A DNA stretch of 64,000 bases from Fratercula arctica (Eukaryota; Chordata; Aves; Charadriiformes; Alcidae): the NCBI GenBank assembly GCA_947846985.1, contig CANTUZ010000025.1, positions 11,034,100 through 11,098,099 of the forward strand, read 5' to 3'. This document shows, piece by piece, positions 53,430-64,000 of the stretch (position 1 is its first letter; every line of letters begins with the position of its first letter). The notes under the pieces were generated by a model that had not been told where the DNA came from, did no database searches, and saw nothing but the letters and a program-made list of their open reading frames with translations. The translations under genes were made by a program, and so were the position numbers.

Positions 53430-56205
53430 CACAACTCCCTCTCTGAAATGCTTATACACCAATGCACACAGCATGGGGAATAAACAGGAAGAGCTGGAGA
53501 TCTGTGTGATCAGGGCCACAATCTCATTGCAATTACTGAGACATGGTGGGACAGCTCACGTGACTGGAATGATGTCATGGATGGCTCTGTCCTTTTCAGG
53601 AAAGACAGGCTGGCGAAGTGGTGAAGTTGCTCTTTATGTGAGAGAGCAACTGGAATGCATCGAGCTCTCCCTGGGGGCAGATGAAGAGAGAGTTGAAAGC
53701 TTATGGGTAAGGATTAAGGGGCAGGTGAATATGAGGGACACTGCTGTGGGTGTTTATTACAGGCCACCTGATCAGGATGGGGAAGCTGATGAGGCCTTCT
53801 ACAGACAGCTGAAGGTAGCCTTGCAATCACAGGCCTTGGTTCTCATGGGGGACTTCAGTCACCCCGATATCTGCTGGGAAGACCACACAGCCAGGCATGC
53901 ACAGTCCAGGAGGGTCCTCCAGTGTATTGATGACAACTTTTTGACACAGGTGGTGGAGGAGCCAACAAGGAGAGGAGCACTACTGGACCTAGTACTGACA
54001 AACACAGAGGCACTGGTGGAGGACATTAAGGTTGGGGGCACCCTAGGTTGTAGTGATCATGAGAAGACAGAGTTCAGGATCATGGGTACTATGCACAAAA
54101 CAACAAGAAGTAAAATCGCAACCTTGGACTTCAGGAGGGCTAACTTTGACCTCTTCAAGAAACTGCTTGGAGAGATCCTGTGGGCTAGGGCTCTGGAAGG
54201 CAGGGGGACTCAAGAGAGCTGCTTGGTATTCAAACACCACTTTCTCCAAGCTCAGGATTGGTGCATCCCTAAGAGCAAGAAATCGGGCAAGGGACACAGG
54301 AGACCTGCATGGTTGAGCAGGGAGCTTCTGAAAAAGCTCAAGAGGAAGAAGGAAGTTTACAGCACATGGAAGAAGGGACTGACCACTTGGGAAGATTACA
54401 AGAATGCCACCAGAGCGTGCAGGGATGAAACAAGGAAAGCCAAGGCCTCCTTGGAATTAAACCTGGCAAGGGATGTCAAGCTCAACAGGAAGGGCTTCTT
54501 CAAATATATTGGAGGCAAAAGGAAAACTAGAGAAAATGTGGGCCCCCTGTTGAATGAGACAGGAGCCATGGTGACAGAGGATGCAGAGAAGGCGGAGTTA
54601 CCGAATGCCTTCTTTGCTTCAGTCTTTACTGCTCGGGCCAGCCCTCAGGAGTACCAGGCTTTGGAGAAAGTAACCAGAAAGAGGAAGACTTCCCCTTGGT
54701 TGAGGAGGATCAAGTGAGGGATCAATTAGGTCAGCTGGATATCCACAAGTCCATGGGCCCTGATGGGATGCACCCGAGAGTGCTGAGGGAGCTGGCGGAA
54801 GTCATTGCTGGGCCGCTCTCCATCATCTTTGAAAGGTCCTGGAGAACAGGCGAGGTGCCTGAGGACTGGAGGAAAGCCAATGTCACTCCAGTCTTCAAAA
54901 AAGGCAAGAAGGAGGACCCGGGGAACTACAGGCTGGTCAGCCTCACCTCCATCCCTGGAAAGATGATGGAACAGCTCGTTCTGGGCATCATCTCAAGGCA
55001 CGTGGAGGAAAAGAAAGGTATCGGAAGTAGTCAACATGGATTCACCAAGGGGAAATCATGTCTAACTAATCTGATAGCCTTCTATGATGGCATGACTGGA
55101 TGGATAGATGAGGGGAGGGCAGTGGATGTTGTCTACCTTGACTTCAGCAAGGATTTCCACACGGTCTCCCACAGCATCCTCATAGGAAAGCTTAGGAAGT
55201 GTGGGTTAGATGAATGGACAGTGTGGTAGATTGAAAACCGGTTGAAAGACAGAGGTCAGAGGGTTGTGATTAGGGGCACAGAGTCTAGTTGGAGGTGCGT
55301 GACAAGTGGTGTTCCCCAGGGGTCAGTACTTGGTCCAGTCCTGTTCAATATATTCATCAATGACCTGGATGAAGGGATAGAGTGCACCCTCAGCAAGTTT
55401 GCTGATGACACAAAGCTGGGGGGGGTGGCTGACACACCAGAAGGCTGTTCCGCCATACAGAGAGACCTGGACAGGCTGGAGAGCTGGGCAGAGAGAAACC
55501 TTATGAAATTCAACAAGGGCAAGTGTAGGGTGCTGCACCTGGGGAGGAATAACCCCATGCACCAGTACAGGTTGGGGGCTGACCTGCTGGAGAGCAGCTC
55601 TGTGGAAAGAGACCTGGGAGTCCTGGTGGACAACAGGATGACCATGAGCCAGCAATGAGCCCTTGTGGCCAAGAAGGCCAATGGCATCCTGGGGCACATC
55701 AAGAAAAGTGTGGCTAGTAGGTCAAGGGAGGTCATCCTCCCCCTCTATTCTGCCCTGGTGAGGCCGCACCTGGAGTACTGTGTCCAGTTCTGGGCTCCCC
55801 GGTTCAAGAGGGACAGGGAACTGTGCTGGAGAGGGTACAGCAAAGGGCTACCAAGATGATTAGGGGATTGGAACACCTCTCTTATGAAGAAAGGCTGAGG
55901 GATTTGGGTCTCTTCAGTCTGGAAAAAAGATGACTGAAGGGGGAATCTTATCAATGCTTATAAATACTTAAAGGGTGGGTGTCAGGAGGATGGGGCCAGG
56001 CTCTTTTCAGTGGTGCCTAGCGACAGGACAAGAGGTAACAGGCACAAACTTGAGCATAGGAAGTTCCACCTAAACATGAGGAGGAACTTCCTTTTATTTT
56101 GGGGGTGGCAGAGCACTGGAACAGGCTGCCCAGAGACTTGGTAGATTCTCCATCTCTGGAGACATTCAAAACCTGCCTGGACGCATTCCTGTGCAACCTT
56201 CTCTA
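53430..56205 (+). pseudogene. CR1-7 ORF2: APE endonuclease and reverse transcriptase, several frame breaks
   Basis: Endonuclease: LKCLYTNAHSMGNKQEELE near 53443, a shifted stretch about 53510-53620, then GVYYRPPDQDGEA, GDFSHPDICWE (53850) and SDHEKTEF (54054), which are standard APE catalytic blocks. The frame continues to 54717. The reverse transcriptase (54696-55229, then 55242-55658) has [43 protein letters not shown] and an intact FADD (near 55400). A TAG near 55227, a TGA at 55656-55658 and shifts near 54690 and 55830 break it. It is inactive as it stands. Confidence 0.88.
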
Positions 56206-56280
56206 GGTGACCCTGCTCTGGCAGGGGGGTTGGACTAGATGATCTCCAGAGGTCCCTTCCAACCCCTATCATTCTGTGAT

Positions 56281-56616
56281 TAAAGTAGTAGATGTTTTAA
56301 AGGGGGCTTATAAGAAAGATGGGGACAAACTTTTTAGCAGGGCCTGTTGCAATAGGACAAGAGGCAATGGTTTTAAACTAAAAGAGTGTAGATTTAGACT
56401 AGATATAGGAAAAATTTTTTTACAATGAGAGTGGTGAAACATTGGAACAGGTTACCCAGAGAGGTGGTAGATACCCCCTCCCTGGAAGCATTCAAGGTCA
56501 GGCTGGACAGGGCTCTAAGCAACCTGATTGATTTGAAGCTGTCCCTGCTCGTTGCAGGGGGGTTGGACTAGATGACCTTTAAAGGTCCCTTCCAACCCAA
56601 ATTATTCTTTGATCCC
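56281..56616 (+). mobile_element. CR1 LINE 3' fragment of an older subfamily
   Basis: About 335 bases of ORF2 C-terminus and 3' UTR with the GGTTGGACTAGATGACC and GGTCCCTTCCAACCC boxes. It lies directly after the end of CR1-7, in the same orientation. Confidence 0.88.
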
Positions 56617-57082
56617 TCTGGAGAGGGTCATACCTGCCTACATTTTCCGTGCCTAAAATAGATGGACAGGATAGCTCCAGAGGCCTTCAGAATAACAGCT
56701 ACATCTTCATTGGTGAGATAGGAAACTTAAGTTGTTCTTTACTTTGTTATACATTTAAACCTTAAGCATAATCATTTTCCTTAGCAGCACCAAGTGAGCT
56801 AGACTGTAATCACGCTTGGGATGTGGGGACCAGGACAGCATGCCTGACCTTTCTGTCTTTCTAATTCTAATCAACTTTCATAATAATACATCTGTGTCTT
56901 GTCTTCACAAAAATTAGACAATTACTTTCATGCTTTTGATTTATACTGCTATATTCCAAACTTTCAAACAAATTAAATTGTGGTTTTGTTACTGCTTTAA
57001 CAGCAATATTAAAATATAAAATTAAACTTTGATACTGACACCGAGTAAGCCTAGTTAACTTAGGAATTAAGTTAGAATTAAG
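56617..57082. other. Unique non-coding DNA
   Basis: Nothing recognised. Confidence 0.6.
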
Positions 57083-57087
57083 TAAGG

Positions 57088-57658
57088 GTTTGGGCCAGGT
57101 TAACCAATAACAAGACAACATACGCTCTCCCCCACCTCTCGCTCTAAGGAGAGGAAAAAGAGAGATGAAGAGATTTATGAGTTCAGAAAAAAAAGTGAAC
57201 TAATGCAAAAATTAATAACAAAATAAAAGAGGATATAATGAAATAGATACAATATAAATAAATACATACAAAACCAGATTAAGTTCCTAGGAAGATTTCA
57301 CTGGTAGGCACCAGGGAACTTCTAGACTGGACTCAGTGACAAAAGGAAACTGGAACACACTGACCAGGATCAAAAGGCTGACAAAGCCCTCAGCACACAC
57401 CAAACAAAGATAACCACTAAAGAACAGTTCACAGGAGCCCTTTCATCCCTCAGCTTTTATACTGAGCATGGCAGATGGGATGGAATACCCTATTGGTCAG
57501 TTTGGGTCACTTGACCTGTCCACTCCTCCCCACAGGTGAGACCCCTCCACAGGGTAAACAACCAAGTCAGCTGATCCTGGTTGCCACAGCAACAAATAAG
57601 AGGAAGAGCCTCTCTCACTGAATAGAAAGTTAGCTCTGCTCTCCCCCAAATCAGGACA
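57088..57658 (-). repeat. Diverged solo LTR of the provirus C family
   Basis: On the minus strand it starts TGTCCTGATTTGGGG and contains a TATAAAAG box near 57460. TAAGG lies on both sides (57083-57087 and 57659-57663). The 3' terminal CATGACA expected for the family is missing, so the end was trimmed after insertion. It is the oldest-looking member of the family here. Confidence 0.85.
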
Positions 57659-57663
57659 TAAGG

Positions 57664-60600
57664 ATTTAGAATTTAAGGCTACTTCTGATCAGCAAGGTTA
57701 TTTTGTAAATTTTCTTTTCACAATCTTCATTCTGTAGTCAGTGTTGAAACTCAGTCTTAGGGGTTTTTTTGTTTAGATTCCCCAATACTGAACACCTACA
57801 TCAGGATAAAAAAAAGGAGATATAATTTTTAAATCAAAAGTGTTCCCAATACATTTGCTAGATGTACTGTTTTCCCAGTATTTTCAGTAGCATCATAATA
57901 AGCAAATAGTTGCAATTAGCAAAGTTTATGACGTGGGGAAAATCTAGCAGACAAGAGCAGGAGGCTCACCTTGGCAAATACATGCATGTACATGAAAGAG
58001 AAATAAATTTAAAAAAGCTACTGATAAGTGGTACCTACATAAACTCTACCTAATGGACAGCTTCAGACTGGAAAAGGAAATGCTAAGGGAAGTCACTGAC
58101 TTTCCTAGAAGCATAAAACTGTAAGTGCAAAACACATTGGTGATTCTCCCCTGTCAAAGTTTAGAAAAAATGATGACATCTGGTCTAAATGACATCTTAG
58201 GTCAGCAAAGTGTTTTATTCCATATGCCCCAACAAACAATGGCTGCACTGATTGGAAACAGCTCTCTCCTCCCCACCCACTTCCGTAATAGCCAAATAGC
58301 TTCTCTTGCTACAGCTCTCTGGCTTCCTTCCCTTTTTAAGTCTGGACAGACCTCACCTACATCTTCTGTTGTTTTTTTAAAAGCCTAATGAATCACTGTG
58401 ATATTCCAGACCTTTAATACACAAATAAGACACAGCTGACCTGAATTTCCTCTCAGACAACTATTGCTTAGGTTTTGTTCCCCAGGATCGTTGCATCACA
58501 GCTCATGAGATCCGGAAATATTGACCACTGTATCTATTTTTCAAAGATTAGAAAAGGTACTCAAGTATATGTGGGCTTAAAGTTTGAACAATTCGAGTTT
58601 GAAATGTCCGGTATGGGAACCATTTACTGTCTCTCTTTTCATCAGGATTTCTTCAAAGTGGAGGGTTTATATAATTAACATTTGAAGTGTAAATTAGTCT
58701 CCAAAAATCACAAGGAACCATTATAAACTCTTCCTTTTCTTCAGAAGTCATTATGTTTGTCATGTGACCTGTGAGTCCTTAGTAGGCTCAGTAGTATCTG
58801 ATATTGGTTTATTTCAGGGTAATAGCTTAGCATTAGATTTTCTGATTTTTTAAAAATAAAAACTTGATTCACAGTAAAAAGATATTTTACTTTACATGGT
58901 AAAATGATATTTTATCACATTTACTTGATCAAAAAATCCTATTGTTTAATTGAGCCATTGTTTTTATATATAAATTATTTTAAAGGGTTTGGGATGACAT
59001 TGGCTTTTCTTATGATCAAAATCTACAAAGGCACTTGGTTGAACATATCTGAGCTACCTGTTAGAACAAACCTGGAAATGAATGGATTGTCGGTGTTCTC
59101 TCAAAGCACTGAAAAAAACCTTTTCATTTCACACATCATTTACAGCTTTCAGCAATACACCCCTATTTGCATCCTCAATACAAAGCAAAACAAAATACAA
59201 AGCAAAACCAATTCCGTCTTTAGCGAAAGGGGGCACAAGTTTTATTGTACAATGCACAAGTCCCAGTGGACAGCGGCAGTTGCATCTACTATATTTAATG
59301 GAAGGTCAACAGGAGAAGATTTTTTATGTCTTTACATTCCAAATTGTTTCTTAGGGAACAAGAGCTTGCAATGAACACATCTATTAAACCATTGACTGTT
59401 CTTAATAAAAGATGTTCTTAATAAAAAAATGTTTGTCTATGCAGACTGGTAGGGCTGGTTTGGCAAACACGTTGCAGAACTAAGAGGTGGATGGCACCTA
59501 CATGTATTGCATATTTATACTCACCTGTGTTAGGCGGAGGCTGAGAGGTGGCACAAAGACAGAAAAGGTACTGGTCTGAGGCCCTGGAGACCCCATCCAG
59601 TTTCCACAGCCACAATGAAACTCTCTTTGGATAAAATGAATATGTATGCTCAGAGTCAACAATTTTCCCTGAGTGTAATTCAGACTTCTGAAAGAGCCCT
59701 ATCTCACACCTGAACAGTACGTCACATTCAGGCCAGACATCCCATGGCTCTGGAGTGACAAATCCTGGGCAGACACCCCATAGTATCTCAGGGCCCAGCA
59801 TAGCATAGACCAGTGGGGAACGGACGTGCTTGGCTTGGACTCCACAGCAAGGACCAGACAAAACCTGGGAGTCCTCAATGAAACTACCAGCTTTGCTGAA
59901 CACAGACTGAAAGCCCTCATGCAACCTGTAAATGTAAATCAATCTGCACATAGATCCAAGGAACATGTTTTGCTTCAGAAATGCAATGTTTCTGTGACTT
60001 CAGAGATGTATTTTTTTTCTGCAATTTCATGTAGATTGAGAACTCTGCTATTTAACCTCTGCAAATGTAAGAGAGAGATTTTCATTGGTTCCCAAGAGGT
60101 GCTCACAGAGGTAGTTTCTGAGGAAAATTGTCTCCCGAGCCTCCTCCTGGGGTAGTGTAACTTGTCCATCATTCCATGCTTCAGCCTCTGCTCACAATCA
60201 TTTTATTTCTACCAGGCTCTCTCTCTGTGCACACATTAAAGTAAAAATTACCCTTTGCACAGTCTGTTTGCTGGGTGGACTTTGTGCCTGGCTGCCCTGG
60301 CAGACTTGCTCCTAATGTAATAAACTAATCTTGATCCAGCTGGTGGCTCCTTCTCAATAATGAAGATTATGGTGGGCCCCTTGGTAGCTTGAGGAGCTGA
60401 GTGGGCACCCTGTGGTCTATCAGGTTCCATATATCTGCTTGTTGCCTCATCCCACCATGAGGGCATGCAGAATGGGGCTATTGTTCCCACTTGCTCTGCA
60501 GACATTTGGCACTGCTGTCAGTGTCACAGTGGCAGATTTTGGAGCAGTATACATTATAGGCCTGGAGCCCAGCACTATTATCACAGCCTCAATACGAGCC

Positions 60601-61383
60601 TCTGTTTTCTGCTTAGATATGATTCTTTTATATCAAATATCAGAGGTGAGATGCAGTAGTGAGGCAAGCTCAGAAGGGAAAAAAGGGGAATACATGGTTT
60701 TCCTCAGGCTCTCAAGTAGTGACATATTGTACATCATTAGGAGTTTCTTCCACGCTTGAAGCTGATAATTTGATACCTACATTACCTTGTCTTAATCTGC
60801 TTTTCTTAAATGTAGGAATTTGGATGAAGCTTGGAGACCCAGCATTGAGGACAGGGACATTATTTCAAAAACATTTTGCTGCAAGCATCCAAGTATTGTG
60901 AGGCCTTAGCTGAGCTGAGGATGGAAAAATGGTATCTATAAAAATATGAAGATAATCACAGAACTTGCATTAACTTTATTGAGGCCTGGGCTGAATTTCT
61001 TCTCATTTGGCAGAGAAAATATATTGGCTAAATATATTAGTTGATCACTTGGATGCACTGTGTGATGGTAAAATCAGTTAGTTCAATCCCTTTCACAGAT
61101 GCACCCAACCTACTAAGGTCTGTTTTTTATAGGACCTCTGGGGTAGAATTATAGTTGTGAGTCTTTTGCTAGGAATAATTCAGATTTAATTTGGAATTGT
61201 AAGAGGTTTCATTGCATGTTATTTAATGAATATCACCTTATTCCAGTCAGTGACATGCAGAAATCAGTGTAAATGAATACTAAGGAGTAAGAGAGAGCTA
61301 TATTGTATGGCTTAAATATCCTTCTTTTTGTTAGGCACTGCTGTGCTACCGCTGTTGGTTGATACATGTCTAATCAGTTAGGA
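57664..61383. other. Unique non-coding DNA
   Basis: No gene supported. A 182-codon frame on the minus strand (59418-59966) has no recognisable motif and uses a rare-looking composition. A stretch with LTR-like features (ATTAAAG at 60236, AATAAAC at 60321) could not be assigned. Confidence 0.55.
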
Positions 61384-61388
61384 AGTAC

Positions 61389-61730
61389 TGTCCTGGTTCC
61401 GATGGGGATAGGGTTAATTCTCCCCAGGCTCCGGCAGGGACACAGGTATTCCATCCCATGTGAGCCATGCTCAGTCTGAGCTGTCGGGGGAGGGAGCAGG
61501 AAGTCGTTGCTTGGGAGTCCCGGGTCCGGTGGGTGTTCCATAATCGTGTTTGTATACTCCTCTATCCGTCTTATTGTTGTTGTTTTCTTGTTCCCTTTGC
61601 TGTTTTGTTAAATTGCCTTTGTCTCAACCCACGAGTTTTGCCTTTTTCTTTTGATTCTTCCCCGTGTTGGGGGAAGCTCTGAGAGCGCGGCACGTGGTTC
61701 TTTGTTGCCGTCTGAGGCCAAACCACGACA
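61389..61730 (+). repeat. Solo LTR of the provirus A/B family
   Basis: A 342-bp LTR from TGTCCTGGTTCCG to CCACGACA. A perfect AGTAC target duplication flanks it (61384-61388 and 61731-61735). It lacks the ATTAAAAGG box seen in A and B and is more diverged from them than they are from each other. Confidence 0.93.
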
Positions 61731-61735
61731 AGTAC

Positions 61736-63636
61736 TTAAAATATTTTTAATTAAATATAACGAACTCCAGAACTTTAAAATGACAGATAAATACAGACTG
61801 TTAGAGAAAGTAAAATATGCTGAAGAAATGAAATGTGCACAATAAGGTCTATCTCATTTCCTGTCTAGAACTCAGCAAGTCATGCATTTTGAGCAATTAA
61901 TCCTATCAGGAAAAGCTCTCCTTGGGCAGCCGACAGGATCTGCAAAAGTGTATTATCAAAATTATTCTAAAATATATGACCAAGAGAAGAAAGCCAAGAG
62001 TGTGTTACATTTATCTGTTCTGTTCCTCCTTTCTGCGTAATTCAAGCACCACAGTGTTCAGGAGCAGCTGACAAATTGGCCACCAACAGTCTCTCCAAAC
62101 TTTGTAAAATAAGAACAGAAAAGCTTTGATTCAAAGAAGTTACAAAGACATTACTTCTTTCTTTAATCTTCTGCCTGTACTTGATATTTCTCTTCCAAAC
62201 ATAAGCTGTAGTAATATTTTCTCGTTATTTGCATTCCTGCACCAAAGGATTTTATGTTCTAACTGGTGATGGAAAAAAATAATAAAAAGTGTGGTTAAAG
62301 CAGGTGCTGTTTGTAGTGTTTATATAAACATATTGGCACTCTTTTGACACAGCATGACCTGAACAATTAGTTCATCCTACTAGTAGCAGGGAAACAATAA
62401 CTGGGAGTGACAGAGCTGATTCGGACGCTGCAAGACTAACACCAGATTATAAATACACTTGCCACTGTTAATTATTTGTGAAAATTGCTGGAGAAGTTCC
62501 TCTACTGTGAGGGATATTGGCAGAAGTATTTATTGCTAATAGGTCTTGTTTAAGCACTTTTTTTTTCCCCACCCCCTTAGAAATAAAACTTACATTAGAC
62601 TGCACAGGAACTGGTAGATTATTTCATATTCCTTTGGTCTATTTTCTTAGCATTTCTGAATATCCCCAGTGTTTTTCTCTCTATTATTAGAAATGTGCAT
62701 TGCGTGTTTGTATTCAGACCATTAAACTGTCCCCTACAGAGGAGGATAATTTCACAATCTGGATACTGTTTTTTTATATTCCACAGTGATCTAACATTAT
62801 CCCATACTTTGCAGTAGTAATTTCAGACATAAGGAGAGTTTTGTGTATTTCAAATAATATATAAGCTTTTATAACCTTAGGTAGTGGTTACATGATCTAC
62901 AAAATCTTTGATGTGCCTATCATTTTAACCAATTATCCTTATATATGCCTTTTATTATGTGCTTTTAAAGTGCAAAAAAATGACCAAGATGTTTTCAATC
63001 TACTGTGTTTTTAAATACAGTAAAAATAAATAAACATGGATACATTAACTGAAAGTAGGGTTGAGTCTCATCTCTGTTAAAATTGTATTATTGTATAATA
63101 TGGGGATCATGGAGGCATTTATTGCTGATTTTATTATGAACAGTAATGATTCTTGGCCCATATATGCCAATATTTGATTAAGTCCCTATATAGTATATTC
63201 TTCAAGCAATTTAGTCAATAATTACAACTGCTTGACTTTTATAAGACTTTTGAGATTGATCTTTTTTCCAAAAATGTTAACTATTTGATAACTCGCTCAT
63301 TATTTTCCCATTGATTTTAATAGGAATGAAACTTTACTCCTTAAATATTTAGTATCCAAGCACTATGTCCTGTATTTCTTTAATAAGAAATATTTTATGG
63401 GCTTTGTCTTTTAAAAACTACTCAGAATTTGGACTTCAACTCCATTACTTTAAGTATTTTTTTTCTTATAAAAACACACTCTTCATTTTTCCATTTTTCT
63501 GAGAAAAACAGTACTGTCAGCCTAAAAAATCACAGCCTTATATTTTTCTGTGGGTTAGGTGTATATTTTATGGCCCATACTTAAGCCTAGTGCAGTGGCT
63601 TTGATAGTGTAAAATAAATGGAGGTGCTCTTGTTGT
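61736..63636. other. Unique non-coding DNA
   Basis: AT-rich, with nothing recognised. Confidence 0.6.
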
Positions 63637-64000
63637 CCAGGTTAGGAAAGCTAAAGTCCAGACAGATTTAATTCTGGCCAGGGACATCAAGGGCAACAAG
63701 AAATCTTCTGTAAGTATGTCAGAGATAAAAGGAAGACTAGGGAAAATGTGGGCCCTCTCCAGAAGGAAACAGGAGACCTGGTCACCCAGGATATGGAGAA
63801 AGTTGAGGTACTCAATGACTTTTTTGCCTCGGTCTTCATCGGCAAGGGCTCTAACCACACCACCCAAGTCACAGAAGGCAAAGGCAGGGACTGTGAGAAT
63901 GAAAAACCGCCCACTGTAGGTGAAGATCAAGTAGGAGACCATCTAAGGAACCTGAAGGTACACAAGTCCATGGGACCTGATGAAATCCATCTGTGGGTCC
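63637..64000 (+). mobile_element. CR1 LINE, 5'-truncated, cut by the window edge
   Basis: Starts within ORF2 ([20 protein letters not shown], then [19 protein letters not shown] and, near the end, '[11 protein letters not shown]'). The reading frame is already shifted. It continues beyond the window. Confidence 0.9.

Larger units (their letters stand above)
51780..56275 (+). mobile_element. CR1-7: near full-length CR1 LINE
   Basis: This is the most complete CR1 in the window. A GC-rich 5' region (about 51780-52000) is followed by ORF1 remnants, ORF2 with endonuclease and reverse transcriptase, and the 3' UTR ending near 56275 (ATCATTCTGTGATT). The 5' boundary is a guess. From 54520 on it is nearly identical to CR1-Y, which suggests that both came from one recently active source. 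Confidence 0.88.

Noticed and set aside
59418..59966. 182-codon minus-strand ORF
   Set aside because: No motif, no homology I recognise, no splice or promoter context. An ORF of this length can occur by chance in a window of this size.

Overview
The window looks like an intergenic, repeat-saturated stretch of a bird genome. The main evidence is many copies of the avian LINE CR1, with its characteristic 3' tail of ATTCTATG/ATTCTGTG-type repeats, together with endogenous retroviruses (ERVs) of types common in birds. I see no convincing host protein-coding gene, tRNA or rRNA. All long reading frames belong to transposable elements, and all are broken to some degree. One 500-N assembly gap (13796-14295) lies inside an ERV.

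Layout. 1-805: 3' part of a CR1. 806-5059: unique DNA. 5065-23629: an ERV cluster of one env-less, ERVL-like (class III) lineage with a tRNA-Lys-type primer binding site. Provirus A (5065-11314, minus strand) has two LTRs and a perfect 5-bp target duplication, ACCAC. Thirty bases further on is provirus C (11345-23629, minus strand). Provirus B (11637-17112, plus strand) is inserted inside C's 3' LTR. A and B are close relatives arranged head to head, so the cluster is a large inverted repeat. 24750-25481: solo LTR of the C family. 26399-29508: CR1 pieces, a truncated LTR, and a solo LTR of a second ERV lineage. 30626-33448: a solo LTR of a third family, interrupted by a deleted C-family provirus (E); both insertions have perfect target duplications. 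35375-46905: a nest in which CR1-X is split by CR1-Y and by a solo LTR and then abuts a 5'-truncated ERV (F). F is itself interrupted by CR1-Z and ends in an env remnant and a 3' LTR. 47980-56616: further CR1s, including one near full length (about 51780-56275) with ORF1 (PHD-like and esterase) and ORF2 (endonuclease, reverse transcriptase). 57088-57658 and 61389-61730: solo LTRs. 63637-64000: start of another CR1.

Gene logic. In A, B and C, gag, protease and pol lie in one reading frame after the breaks are allowed for. In A and C a UAG separates gag from protease; B's copy of that site is in the gap. No env follows pol. The most unusual feature is at the front of gag. In A, B, C and E the first coding region after the primer binding site is a hydrophobic, apparently multi-pass membrane segment. 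It carries a Tyr-x-x-His motif and a downstream Asn-Tyr-Thr N-glycosylation sequon that are conserved between subfamilies. A second hydrophobic segment follows, then a variable low-complexity linker, a basic cluster, an acidic tract and an ERVL-type capsid without zinc knuckles. I infer a membrane-inserted, possibly ER-glycosylated Gag in an env-less ERV. Coordinates of LTR ends, primer binding sites and target duplications were read directly from the sequence. Divergence values are hand counts. Family names rest on recognition, not on database searches.
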